Shown here piece by piece: positions 37,674-49,256 of a stretch of DNA of 64,000 nt. Position 1 is the stretch's first letter. Each line of letters begins with the position of its first letter. A model generated the notes under the pieces. The model was not told where the DNA came from and did not search any database. It saw only the letters and a list, made by a program, of their open reading frames with translations. The position numbers and the translations under genes were made by a program. The stretch covers positions 1-64,000 of the forward strand of contig WNNJ02000053.1 in NCBI GenBank assembly GCA_012934845.2, written 5' to 3'. The DNA is from Pomphorhynchus laevis (Eukaryota > Acanthocephala > Palaeacanthocephala > Echinorhynchida > Pomphorhynchidae).

Positions 37674-38559
37674 TAAATTATTACTTGACAATTGCTCATT
37701 GAAACTAGCACATTTTACGATTCCACACTTTATTTTGTGTTTTTATTGCATGTGTATTTTATTTATACTTTTATTGTATTTTTGTGTATCTTTATTTGAT
37801 TTTGTCCATATTTAAATATTTATAACATTTCTATTATTAATATTTATAATATTTAATCAATATAAAATTAAAAATATTTGTAATTATTTTTATAAATAAT
37901 ATGTTTATAATATTATTAGCATAATATTGTAATATTACATTTTTTGTAAAAATATTCAATTATTTTTTGAAATAAATTACAATATTAAAATATAACAGTA
38001 AAAGCTTAACCAAACTCTGCATTTGATCTTGATACCCTTATATTATAAGTATAAATATATTATAATATATTTAATAATTTATAACAACAATAATATAACA
38101 TATTATAAGCTTATAACGATATTATTAGCAGAAAAATCGAGAATAGTCCAGTATTTATTTTGTTTTCAAATTTTCGGCCACTTAATATTATTTAATATTT
38201 ATTAATTAATTTATTTAATATTAAAATATTAATTCATATTAAAACTCATATAAACTTCCTGTATGTTTATTTTAGATCTGTTTTAGCTTTATATGTTTGT
38301 TGTAACGTGTTCAATGACGTTTATCTTATGATTACCTTCAGTGGATGTTGAAAATTTGAAAACGAATTAAATATTGGACTATTCTTGATTTTCTGCTAAT
38401 TTACAAAGGAGTCGTCTGCTTACACAATAACATATTATAATTATCTGATAAGTATTATTATACTCTGTCGGCAAACATATATAATCAAAATTGTGCAATA
38501 CTCTTAATTGAAAGGAAAATTCTTGTCGATACGATAAAGTTCATAATTCGTCGCTATTG

Positions 38560-40700
38560 AACATTTGAACACAAACAAAATTGATTCACAAGATTGGCCG
38601 CAGAGCTTGCAGTTGTACGAACCTGACTTTTCATGAAAAAGAATTTCGAATATGCATAAACGATTATGGTATCCATGAATAGACGCTCCCAGGATAAGAG
38701 ACCTTTTTGTTGACTTAGTATTGCACCGAGATGCCTGAATTCTAGCCAGATTAAAATCTATTTATGGGTCAACATTTGATAATTTATGGTGTCATTCATT
38801 TAGATATCTGCTCAAAGTATGCGTCATAGAAGAATTCATTCTATTTAGCAGATATTCACATAGTGCGCACTCAGCTGTAAGATAAGCTAAAGTGATAATG
38901 TGTATCTTGTAAGAAACTCCGTAAATAGACTTGTTCAAATTCCGCATTGGTGATCTTTCTAAAATTTTAATAAGTGAGATCCGTCCTATATATATTCAAA
39001 ATGTATGCTAATGAAAAGAGTAGCTATTCAGAGTATGCTAATGAATAGAGTCCAAAAAATCAACGATAAGTGATGGCGACACATAAATAGGTATAGTGAT
39101 TGCGAAATGAAACATAAGTGTTTTCATATCTTAGCTTATCAGTATTTTCTAGTCTACCTCTTTACGAAATTTTATGGCTCCAGGTTTTGATGTATTTACT
39201 AGCCTATTCAACTCGCAATAATGCTTGAACAGCGTTAGACATGTTTAAGCTAATTGATTTGTGTCAGTAACTATAAGCAGATCATCAGCGTAAAGAAGTA
39301 TTTCACATTGAAATCTGCACGATCTTATATATTCCGGAAGATCTGGTATTTAAAGTAAAAATAATGTGCTCAGAGGATCTACCTGAAGCCTAATCGAATT
39401 TGAATAGTCTATACCGTCAAAGACTCTTATTAAATTTGAATGTAGCATGTGAGATATTACATCAGTACAATTACTTTGTGATGTCCATATTATCATCTAT
39501 GCATTAGTATTTATCGGTTAAAGCTGTCAAAAGACTTGGAAAAATCTACGAAAACCGCCTAGATTCGTCGTCTTTCAAACAATAAATTAATAATCATTTC
39601 CTTAGCTTTTTAGAGTTCATGACTAAGTGATATGGTCTTAAGCCGGATTGTTGATATTGTCAAATTTTAACTAACCTTTCCCTTGAATATAAGTTTCAAA
39701 TGTAATTCGTAAAATCACATTTGAAACCTTAGAATAACAACCTTTAGTTTTAGAAGTCTAGAATTCAGAAATTGTATATTTTCAATAAAGATTTTAAATT
39801 TTATATTATCAGCACATTTAATTAGTGTCCGTTCAATGAGTATGTAGATATTTGTTAATAGTTCTGAAGCATATCTTGTCGGGAGAATATGCAAGTCTAT
39901 TTTCCTACTGAGTTGATGACCGTTGAAATCTTTAGATACTAATGAACAGTGTAGGAGATTCAAGTCGATTACAACTAGTACATGCTTTCGCACGAATGAC
40001 TAGTCTGATTCAAAATCAGAAAGCACACTGACCTTGGCGTTTAAAATACAGGATCATGGGTACTTATTGAAGTTTGGCAAGATTATTATTGATAATCCCA
40101 AGATTATCAATAATCACCGACATCGTAGATTTAGTAGGAAATAACAGCAAACTAATGCAAGCAACAATCACAAAACCGCTAGAACAAGGTCATTTTCCTA
40201 AGTATTCCAACAATCAAATAACGGGTTAATTGCAATCACGATGCCCCTATAAGGTCTACCTCGTATCGGGGTAAGATCAGACTACAGAATGTCATAAATC
40301 CTTAAATATAAGAAATATTCCTGCGGAATGTCTCGGTCAACATCGCCGGCATTAAACTTTTTAACAACATTGTTGTATACTAATAAAAGTAGATACTCTT
40401 AACCCTCTAAGTTTTGTCAAAGGATTCTATATCCCTGTGTGGCATCGGATTCATTAGCAACATGACCTACTTGAATATGTAAATCTTTGGAAGGTGTGAT
40501 TGAATAAGTAGATTTTACAGTAAATTTTCGAATTATAATATATAAGTGCTTTCCATGTCTAGTCGTATTTCAGATTTGACGCTTTTCTCGAAGTTGATTC
40601 CCCAATGACTGTTGTACCTTACGTTCTGTTAGAGAAAGATACGCACTAAGGTAAACGTTGATGTAGTTAGCAGAGTTTCGAAGTTTATATGAGGATCGAT
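38560..40700 (-). mobile_element. Antisense LINE remnant inside a candidate intron
   Basis: On the minus strand a degraded non-LTR reverse transcriptase. A block like DPLSTLFLL is followed by IPDLPEYIRSC and LLYADDLLIV, with YADD at plus 39281-39292. The stretch after it (NQLSLNMSNAVQALL) reads open. Further 3' a Cys pattern CKLCGQSC near plus 38590-38620 resembles the zinc-knuckle-like end of Jockey/R1-type LINEs. Upstream, at about 39530-39993, are pieces like GLRPYH that fit RT motifs 2-3. Many stops and frame changes; an old insertion. Exact ends were not found. Confidence 0.6.
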
Positions 40701-41455
40701 AAACCATTTTCAACAAAGTGTATGTTTATTGTCAAATGCAACCATGGCGGAAAATCACTTATTTTTGCATGTAGTATATGATTATATGATTATACGATTA
40801 TATGTATTATATGAATTTAAAAGGCACTTTTGAGAACTAATTTTATAAAGAAGTCTGACGAGGAAAATAATAATCTTTATTAGTCGACGTTTCGGTTAAA
40901 CGCCATTATCAATAAGATGCTTCTATAAAATTAAATATCGAAAAACAAATTAAGAATTTGAGGGGATATTTTTAGAACTAATTTCGAAACCCAATAAAAT
41001 TTAAAAAGTTTACTAATCAGCATTTGGGCAAATTAATACGACATTGTTATTTAAATAATAAATTGGATTTATACAAATATAATTTAATCATTTTAGATCA
41101 CATAATATGATATGTTAATATATAATATGATATAACATAATATGATATGATATAATATGATCATAATATAATATTACATATTATAGAAAAACAACATAAA
41201 AATTAAAATCATAGAATAATCTAGCTTATCAGCATTAGAAACGAGCTGGAATCTTTAAGTAAGGATGGATTCTTTGATTATTAGTTGTTGTCGATATCTA
41301 AAATTTTGAAATCTTCGGATTTTATGTTCGGCTATTGTGAAATTTTATCTACTTTCTATACAACCTGTAAGTTTTGTTATTTCAGCACGTTTGTCAGCTA
41401 AATTTCTACTTTCAAATTTCACAGAATTTGAAAGGTATAAATATTTTAAATTTAG

Positions 41456-41665
41456 ACATGCCCTCCGAATAGAGCCTTGATGAGATATACAAATCACTGT
41501 GCATGTTGTTCTGCAAGGCTATCATCATCTACAGCTGGTTACAAATCTACAAATATGGAAATGAACAATCAGTTTATTGCACGTCGTCACAACGACACAA
41601 CACAAAAGTTAATTTCATCAGTATATAAAATTAATGGCATAAGTGATCAATCATATCTATCGTGA
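41456..41665 (+). CDS. Candidate terminal exon of the membrane-protein gene
   Basis: Following a TTTAG acceptor, a frame of about 69 codons runs to TGA at 41663. It is rich in Cys, Ser, Thr and Asn (HCACCSARLSSS, then a basic QFIARRHNDTTQ), which would suit a cytoplasmic tail. In phase with the 37337 exon it would give a protein of about 150 residues. An alternative acceptor with a better pyrimidine tract (GTTTTGTTATTTCAG, about 41385) is also in phase 0, but reaches a stop after about 29 codons. The start coordinate is uncertain by a base or two. Only transcript evidence can settle the exon. Confidence 0.35.
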   Translation, partial: TCPPNRALMRYTNHCACCSARLSSSTAGYKSTNMEMNNQFIARRHNDTTQKLISSVYKINGISDQSYLS

Positions 41666-42089
41666 TAATAGATTTAAACGACAACGTAATAATTGAATTT
41701 GTAAGTTACAAAATCAATGCAGGGTATATGACCTCTGCAGAACTCTCCTCGAGAAGACACTTTAAAATCAAGTAAGTATCTTGCTTAATTTTTATTCATT
41801 TTTAGCTTATCTTAATTATTTAGCTTTCAGGTTGTGTGGTAATTTGATAAAGATCCTTTTATAGAGATTTTCTTGATAAAGATCTTTTTGATAAATACAT
41901 GAAGATCTTGTTGAGAACTTGTTGATACAAATCTTATGAGTACTTCACAAAATTTCCATCAGAATAAATAAGTAGGTAGATAAAATTAAATTAATTTTAA
42001 ATCAATTTTATCTACCTATATATTATATGTAGATATATATAGGTAATATATATTATTTAATATATATTATATTATAGGTTATATATAAT

Positions 42090-42545
42090 TTGTTGTTACA
42101 CCTGCCCTGGGACACCAAATGGTGTACTCCTAAATAAATCATTGTTTTCCTCACAAGGAGGCATAAACACCAGACAGCATTCTATATATCCTCATCAGAT
42201 CAAGAAATAGAACCGAATTATTCTCGCAATATTCAAAGTCGCTACGTATGCCCAGTCATCCTGTGTGTGACGACAAACTTCCACAACGGTATACGCGTTT
42301 AGCTCTAGCGGAGCTCATCAGTGCTGTGACTTTAATAATCATTCATAGGCACCTTAACACACGCTTAAACAGTGTTTAAAGCTCGATAAGCAAATATTGC
42401 AAGAATAATTCGGTTATATTTCTTGGCTGATGAGGATATATAGAATGCTGCCTGGTGTTTATGCCTCTTCATGAGGAAAATATAGTGATTTATTTACGAG
42501 TACACCATTTTGTGTTCCAGGGCAGGTGTAATAACAAATTATATT
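42090..42545. repeat. Inverted-repeat element with hammerhead-like core
   Basis: The left arm (about 42093-42236, from GTTACACCTGCCCTGGGAC) and right arm (about 42398-42540, ending CCAGGGCAGGTGTAATAAC) are inverted copies of about 145 bases. Between them, on the minus strand, lies CACTGATGA (CTGATGA at plus 42315-42321), then GCTC-CGCTA-GAGC as a closed stem II, then TAAAC. The usual GAAA reads TAAA, so the first base of that strand differs from the hammerhead consensus. Stem III and the cut site are not clear. Confidence 0.7.
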
Positions 42546-42659
42546 TTATATATTTGTACACTTAAAAGTGTCAATGTAAAACAGCATTTCTGTTAAAAGA
42601 AATTTAGTGCCTGATGCATAGTTAAACTGCAATACGCATTGCCATGCACAGAGCTTATG

Positions 42660-42915
42660 CTAAATTTCCTCTGATGATTCAGATTAAGGGTAGTTCTGCT
42701 TCTCGAGCTTTAAACACTGTTTAAGCGTGTGTTAAGGTGCCTATGAATGATTATTAAAGTCACAGCACTGATGAGCTCCGCTAGAGCTAAACGCGTATAC
42801 CGTTGTGGAAGTTTGTCGTCACACACAGGAATGCCTGGTGGTTATGCCTCCTTGTGGGGAAAACAGTGATTTATTTATGAGTACAACATTGGGTGTCCCA
42901 GGGCAGGTGTAATGA
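42660..42915 (+). repeat. Sense copy of the same hammerhead-like repeat
   Basis: Carries CTGATGA (42768-42774), the same GCTC-CGCTA-GAGC stem and TAAAC, then CGCGTATACCGTTGTGG and a tail ending CCAGGGCAGGTGTAATGAC. The G-to-T change in the GAAA strand is shared with the inverted copy next door, so the pair arose after the change or the family carries it. Confidence 0.75.
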
Positions 42916-42959
42916 CAACAAATTATATATAATAATAAGAAAAAGAAAAGAATAAGAAA

Positions 42960-43835
42960 GTCTCAACAAATTCCTTGCTTCCAAGCTTCTCGTTTCATTG
43001 CCAGTCGCTATAATATGGCCAGCCAATTGTCACGGTATGTTTGCCATCCACTGTTGGTCTTCTGTAATATATACGGTCGTGCAATTTGCTTAAGGCTTCT
43101 TTTAATAGTCTTTCTAACCCATCTAATAGGACGTTTCTACGATGATTTTTGTGGATCAAGAACCAATAGTTTAGGCTGTCGGTTGTCGTCCATCCTCAAT
43201 ACGTGACCAACATACATCCATCGACGACGTGCAATCGTATTGTTGATGGTTTCAATCTGCCACACTTCTTCGTGACCTCTGAATTCGACATATGCAACAG
43301 CGGGGAGATGTGTGCAATTCTTCTGAGGAAAATGTGGTCAGTCTACTCTAACTTGCGAATCATCACCTTTTTGTCTGGCCAGATTTCACAGCCGTATAGT
43401 ATTGTACCAAACTCACTATTGATGTATATATTCTTATCTTTGTTTTGAGGTTGACGTCTCGTCGTTTCCACACTTTCGTAAGTCTGCCAAACGCTCGATT
43501 AGCTCTGACTAATTTTGAGAATATGTTCTTTTCTGTGTCAGCATTGTCTGATATTACTCAACCTAGATAGTGAATGAGTGTACACACTTGATCGGTTAAA
43601 GATCTATAGTGACAACTTCTTCAGGGGTTTCGACGCAGAGTACCTTACATTTGTTGGGGTTCAAGTAGAGTCCGTACTTCGATACACATCGGATGTTCTA
43701 GTAATAATTCGTCTTAGGTCTATGAAATTTTCGGCAATTAGTGCAATGTCGTCCGCGTAAGTTAGGTCACAAATACGCTTACCTTGTGTGTCAATTTCTA
43801 CGCCATCACCAGTATCTATTAGGGCGCTAATAGAT
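42960..43835 (-). mobile_element. Antisense LINE, 3' part of reverse transcriptase
   Basis: The minus strand reads IDTQGKRICDLTYADDIALIAENFIDLRR, with YADD at plus 43748-43759. Post-RT sequence typical of RTE/R4-like LINEs follows (EFGTILYGCEIW, then KVMIRKLE and HIFLRR, then ERLLKEALSKLHDR). Several frame changes. Only the part from the catalytic motif to the 3' end is present. Short plus-strand frames over this stretch are shadows. It ends within about 25 bases of the antisense 360-bp repeat. Confidence 0.85.
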
Positions 43836-43859
43836 CCTCGTTATGGCGAGTACATCACG

Positions 43860-44480
43860 TGATGGAGAGTATATAATTTTATATCTGATTGTGTTAAACT
43901 GTGCTCCGGGAGCTAATACCGGAGTTCGATTACACGTAGAGCAGACTTCCTTACCACTGCTAGACGAGCTGATGGTACCGGCAGTACTCATCAGTAGGGT
44001 GAACCATCATCAGTCGTTTCGGCTGCCTTGTGATATTTTAAGAAGGCATCTTCGAGAATTTGCTTACGTGGTAGCATGGGCATTATCTCTTTAAACTAAC
44101 CATGTGCTTTCCGGATCATTCTAATTTTATTCAGCAGGAATTTAACATGCTGTCGTTGCTTGCTTTCTCACATGATCCTTTGAAGGATACATTTTTAGAG
44201 TTTTAAATCCGATTGTGTTAAACTGTGCTCCGGGAGCTAATAAGCTTCAGTTTTATAATTGTAAATGTTGCCAAAACCGGAGTTCGATTACAAGTATCGC
44301 AGACTTCCTTATCACTCCTAGACGAGCTGATGGTAGCCGGCAGCACTCATCAGTAGGGTGAACTACCATCAATCGTTTCGCCTGCCTTGTGATATATTTA
44401 AAAAGGAATATCCAAGAATTTGCTTACGTGGTAGCATGGGCATTACCTCTTTAAGCTAACAACGTGCTTTTTAGAAGTAA
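43860..44480 (-). repeat. Two diverged antisense copies of the 360-bp repeat
   Basis: About 1.8 units in tandem, shorter and 85-95% similar to the satellite. The hammerhead-like sets fall at about 43963-44027 and 44313-44386. CTGATGA is intact in both (plus 43988-43994 for the first). GAAA is intact in both. The second copy has a wobble replacing a pair in stem III, and its 3' flank and loop still pair. The first has lost part of stems I, II and III. Retention of every core base in old copies supports a functional ancestor. Confidence 0.9.
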
Positions 44481-45255
44481 CTTGTTAAGAGAAAATCTCA
44501 ACAAGTTCAAATTTCTACAATTTCTATCTCGTAATCATGTTTTAATGCTAATATATTTCCGTTTTTAGAAACAATTAGCGGCATAATTTCGACAACAGGA
44601 AATTAACGGAAATACTTGCAGATATGTCTTGCTACCTGTTGAATCACGACACGAATGTTTTTTTTTCTAATTTCCAACTGCTTTTTACATTAATATGTTC
44701 TAAATATTTTGTAAAAATTGCTTTTATCAATTTAAAATGTTTACTAATGATAATGGCCCATTAACTGTGCAAATGTTCAAGTTTATCCCACTAAGCAAGC
44801 TGAAAATCATCCTGTTTGTTTACATTAACATAGAACTAAACTTTTGTAGTAATTGAGGTATTTATGTGAACTTCTAATTTATTTGAATGAATTGTGATAA
44901 TTTTAAGAAATATAAAAAATTTAAGAATTCTTTATTTACTATGCATCTGTGAAAACAATTGATTAAATATTTTGTATATTAATTAAATTAATATAAAATT
45001 AATTAAATTTATTAAATTAATTAAATATTGATAAAATATTTTTTATATAAATATAAAAAATGACTAAAAAATATTAATAATATAATCGACGATATGTATT
45101 CGATGGCGTAATTTTCGAATGTGGAGTGTATCTATCAAAAAGACAAACAATAAATTGAGTTTTTTTTATTTCACGAAGTTTCGAATATAAAGATAGTAAT
45201 TCGAGAAGATGTATCATAATATTTGGAAAATTAATGAAATAAATACGTAATGTTA
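44481..45255. other. Spacer without recognised features
   Basis: A+T-rich, with an AATTAAAT-rich run at 44980-45060. No gene seen. Confidence 0.5.
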
Positions 45256-45259
45256 TTTT

Positions 45260-45661
45260 TTTCTTATTAATGAATACACTCGTCCAAAAGCAACAGTAAG
45301 CAAAACATAAAATATAAATTATATTTTTATAAAGTGAAATATTTACTTTGAGAAAACAATGAGATTAACCGAAATTTATGTATATTATATATTGATTTTA
45401 CATTTAATATAAAATCAATATGATTTAGCTAATTGCGCGAATGATAAACTGAAATAAAACTATTAAGAAAATAACAGCATTTCAAGCAGCGTGATTACGA
45501 CGGTCAACTGTTACTCTCTCAAATAAAGCGATATGTTGACTTAAAACATATATGATGAGTTTTTAATAGTAGACGGGATTCAGATTATATACAAATTCAT
45601 AAATATCTTAAAGCGTTTGTAGCACTCAACTCTTATTGCAAATGATAAACTGAAGTTCAAC
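45260..45661. repeat. Direct repeat 1 flanking a PLE fragment
   Basis: About 400 bases, starting ATTAATGAATACACTCGTCC and ending GATAAACTGAAGTTCAA. Its second copy is 647 bases downstream and differs at only a few bases. Placed on both sides of a PLE reverse-transcriptase fragment, it looks like the pseudo-LTR arrangement that Penelope-like elements produce. Confidence 0.9.
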
Positions 45662-45662
45662 A

Positions 45663-45900
45663 GTATATCATAATAAAGGTTTTTACATATGAAGACAAAG
45701 GTTTTACCAGCTTCATCAATAGTTGTTATTATATAGTTATGCTTTAATATAGTTATAGTTATAATTATAGTCATCTTTTAATTTAGTAAGCTCTAGATAC
45801 ATATCTTTATTAATTTTATCGTTTCCGTTTTTAATATAAGTTTTCCGAATACTTATCTTTGATGTATTTAAACTTTCAACCTTTTTCTAAGAACAAAATA
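45663..45900 (-). mobile_element. Antisense Penelope-like RT fragment between direct repeats
   Basis: Reverse complement of about 48070-48300: it reads DEAGKTFVFICKNLYYDI on the minus strand. Too short to function. It is bounded immediately by the 400-bp direct repeats on both sides. Confidence 0.8.
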
Positions 45901-45906
45901 ATATTT

Positions 45907-46306
45907 TTTATTATTAATGAATACACTCGTCCAAAAGCAACAGTAAGCAAAACAAAATATAAATTATATTTTTATAAAGTGAAATATTTACTTTGAGAAA
46001 ACAATGAGATTAACCGAAATTTATGTATATTATATATTGATTTTACATTTAATATAAAATCAATATGATTTAGCTAATTGCGCGAATGATAAACTGAAAT
46101 AAAACTATTAAGAAAACAACAACATTTCAAGCAGCGTGATTACGACGGTCAACTGTTACTCTCTCAAATAAAGCGATATGTTGACTTAAAACATATATGA
46201 TGAGTTTTTAATAGTAGACGGGATTCAGATTATATACAAATTCATAAATATCTTAAAGCGTTTGTAGAACTGAACTCTTATTGCAAATGATAAACTGAAG
46301 TTCAAA
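45907..46306. repeat. Direct repeat 2 flanking a PLE fragment
   Basis: Second copy of the 400-base repeat, with the same internal landmarks (GCGTGATTACGACGGTCAAC, CTCAAATAAAGCGATATG). Near-identity between the two copies means a recent origin. Confidence 0.9.
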
Positions 46307-46317
46307 AACTTCATATT

Positions 46318-47960
46318 TAAATGTATATATGTAGACTATAAAATAAGATAACAAAAATAATAGAATTTGATTTGAGTAAATATATTCCTAAAATAAGGGA
46401 GAAACTCCTACCACCATTAGGACGAAAAATTTGTAATTATAATAAAGAATTGAAATCAATATGTAACGATAATATTAGAAACATCATAGAAACAGAATGC
46501 AATTGTAAAAATCTTAAGTTTGATAAAATAAATGAACATATATGCACCCATAATCTAGAATAAATTGAAAACAATGAATTAAGGAAAATGCTCTCGAAAA
46601 GATATAAATATAGATCAAAAATAATAATAGCCTAAAATAAGGGATAAACTCCTACCGTCATTAGGACGAAAAATTTGTAATTATAATAAAGAATTGAAAT
46701 CAATATGTAACGATAATATTAGAAACATCATAGAAACAGGATGCAAATTGAAAAAAAAAACTTATTTTTTATAAAATTTTGTATCCTAATATTAAAATTT
46801 GGAAATATTGTATATTTGACAAAATCAAAAAGAAAATGAAAATAACAAACAATTATAGAAAGAAATAAAATTAAAGAATTAAAAGTTACAAAAAATTTTA
46901 AAGAACTAAAAGTCACAAGACGAAGTGTGAGACTGACTATAATTAAAAATGCTATTAATCGATTGTTAGCTCAACATTTTAATTATTGATATCTACAAAG
47001 AATGTAATATAATCATTTAAAAAAAAATCTAAAAGTAAAGAAACAATAGGGCCAAAAACATATATGATGAGTTTTTAAAGAAAAAATATGATGAGTGTTT
47101 AATTAACGTTTTATATTAAGAAAACAACACGACATCGAATAGCCTTTTATAATTTTATTTGATAATGAGAAAACAGCAATGATTGTTTATAAGATTGATT
47201 CAGGTAATGCATGATCAGTTGCTCAATAAAGCAAGTGATGTATCAACTATTATCTGATGATATTAAAAGTACGTTGCATATTTTCATATGCTAACTGATC
47301 ATCAAATACATCAATTAGAATTGAACCGAAGCCAGCGAAAACAGGATCTTTGTTTATCTAATTTACAAACAGAGAAGTTCAATTCAAATCTAGTAATTTT
47401 ATATCTGCCAAAAAAGAAATATGCTTTAGCTAATTAAACGAATGATAAACTGAAGGCAAATCTTCATTGATAATTGTATCTATTACATAGATATGTAGAC
47501 TATAAAATAATATATATTTTTTGAGTAAAATAATGATCAACCATAGGGTTACCCGCAAATAAGACCAATGAAAAACAATATATGAAAGCGTTTTATTTAA
47601 ATTAAATAATGCGATTAATTTTAATAATTAATTAATTTTAAATAATGCTTTTAATGTTTATACATCTATTCATTAATAAATGTATAGATAACATAAATAT
47701 AAGTAGACCTTTAAATAATTCTAAAAATAAAGAAATAATAGGATCATATTTAAATAAATATATTCCTAAAATAAGGCATAAATTGTTACCGCCATTAGGA
47801 CGAAAAATTTGTAATTATAAAAAAGAATTAAAATCAATATGTAACGATAATGTTAGAAACATAATGGAAACAGAATGCAATTGTAAAATTCTTAAGTTTG
47901 ATAAAATAAATGAACATATATGCACTCATAATCTAGAATAAAATAAAGTAAAAATATAGA
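46318..47960 (+). mobile_element. PLE-associated coding fragments, three copies of one block
   Basis: A block reading KYIPKIR, then LLPPLGRKICNYNKELKSI and ETECNCK occurs at about 46372-46563, again at about 46630-46750, and at about 47740-47938, where it has a longer N-terminal extension. The second copy is cut off inside the block. All are plus-strand, A-rich and in the same orientation as the RT fragment downstream, and bases before the first and third copies (TATGTAGACTATAAAATAA) also match. I take it as the N-terminal region of the local PLE protein. That is inference from position; the block itself has no catalytic motif I recognise. Confidence 0.5.
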
Positions 47961-48059
47961 ATTAATTGAAAATTGTGAATTAAAAAAATGCTATCAAAAC
48001 GATAGAAATATGGATTAAATAATAACTATACAAATAAAATTTACAATTGGATATATAAT

Positions 48060-48698
48060 GACCTAAATTCTTATTTTGATTGAAAGTTTAAATACATCAA
48101 AGATAAGTATTCGGAAAACTTATATTTAAAACGGAAACGATAAAATAAATAAAGATATGTATCTAGAGCTTACTAAATTAAAAGATAACTATAATTATAA
48201 CTATAACTATATTAAAGCATTACTATATAATAACAACTATTGATGAAGCTGGTAAAACCTTTGTCTTCATATGTAAAAACCTTTATTATGATATATACTG
48301 CTGAAAGAAGGCAAAATATAAACACAACATATGAATGTAGTGATTTAAGTTTAGAAACAATTATTGCAAGTCACTGTTCTATATTGGATAAAAAGGGTAT
48401 AAAAATTGAATCAGATGATAAAACTATACCTATATTATATTGGAATCCAATATTACATAAAAATCCAATAAAACCTAGGTTCATATGTAGTGCTTTTAAA
48501 TGTACAATAAAACCACTTTCGGTTTATATGAATAAAATACTTAAAGTAACTAAAGTACACTTCAAAAAATATTGTAAGGTAATCGAAATTAATACTGGTA
48601 TAAAACACTATTTCAGTAGTAATTCTACAAAAGAATTTTTAGAACACGCAAAAGGAATAAATTTTCAGAATATAAATACGTACGATTTTACGATATAA
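48060..48698 (+). mobile_element. Penelope-like reverse transcriptase fragment
   Basis: Begins around a region reading ELTKLKDNY, then the DEAGKTFVFICKNLYYDI block, then a 152-codon frame (48240-48698) with NTTYECSDLSLETIIASH, YWNPILHKNPIKPRFI and CTIKPLSVYMNKI. It ends INTYDFT. This is the fingers region of PLE-type RT: the HKNP-x-RFI and KPLS blocks are characteristic of that group and not of LINEs or LTR elements. The palm with the catalytic aspartates and any GIY-YIG endonuclease are absent. Broken at both ends. Confidence 0.75.
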
Positions 48699-48783
48699 TA
48701 TAACTACGAACGACTTATAAATACGATAATCACGTATTTAACATGTTCCTAGATAAAGGCTATCACCAACAATAACAAGGAAA

Positions 48784-49256
48784 ACATTAAATTCAATTAG
48801 ATGGCCAAAACAACATCTACAGATAACTATAACATAAAGAAAATTTATATAAATCTGCCCTCAAATCATGATTTAGTAAACTCGCATATAAAACGGGCGT
48901 GTAATAGAATAAATGCCACAGGTAAAAGTTGTTCCTTCATGAAAATTTCCTTTCAAAATGGTAACGAGGTTTAAACGCAAACCCAAGAGAGACTCACGGA
49001 ACAGTATATCATATACCGTGATCATCCTGTGATTAGGCAATATAAGACAGACAGAGCCCTACGTGGTAGGTTAATGGGGCATGTCCGCACTTGTAGGAAT
49101 CCTAAAAATACTAAATGTGCTGTCGCGCAAAATGTACGTGAAACCTCACATATCTTGGACATAGATAAATGTAAAATAATCCATACCTGTCCAGATAAAG
49201 ATACTAGGTTATGTTTTAAAGCGTTGGCTACTAAAAATACAACATCACTATTTTAA
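48784..49256 (+). pseudogene. Unidentified decayed reading frame
   Basis: A plus-strand coding-like stretch of about 150 codons, mostly open, with a Cys/His-containing C-terminal part: RLMGHVRTCRN, CAVAQNVRETSHILD, CKIIHTCPDKD and LCFKAL. I do not recognise it. It is not PLE-like and does not resemble the LINE proteins here. Its stop overlaps, in a TTAA, the stop of a converging frame on the other strand. That compactness, with no introns, would suit a large DNA-virus fossil, but this is a guess and a host or transposon origin is equally open. It is broken, with about one visible break. Confidence 0.35.

Noticed and set aside
43015-43760. Plus-strand ORFs of 60-83 codons
   Set aside because: They are shadows of an antisense LINE reverse transcriptase with a clear YADD motif.
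45260-46306. Hammerhead in the 400-bp PLE direct repeats
   Set aside because: TATATGATGAGTTTTTAA resembles a CUGAUGA strand, but there is no GAAA strand with pairing and no cut site in a fitting place.
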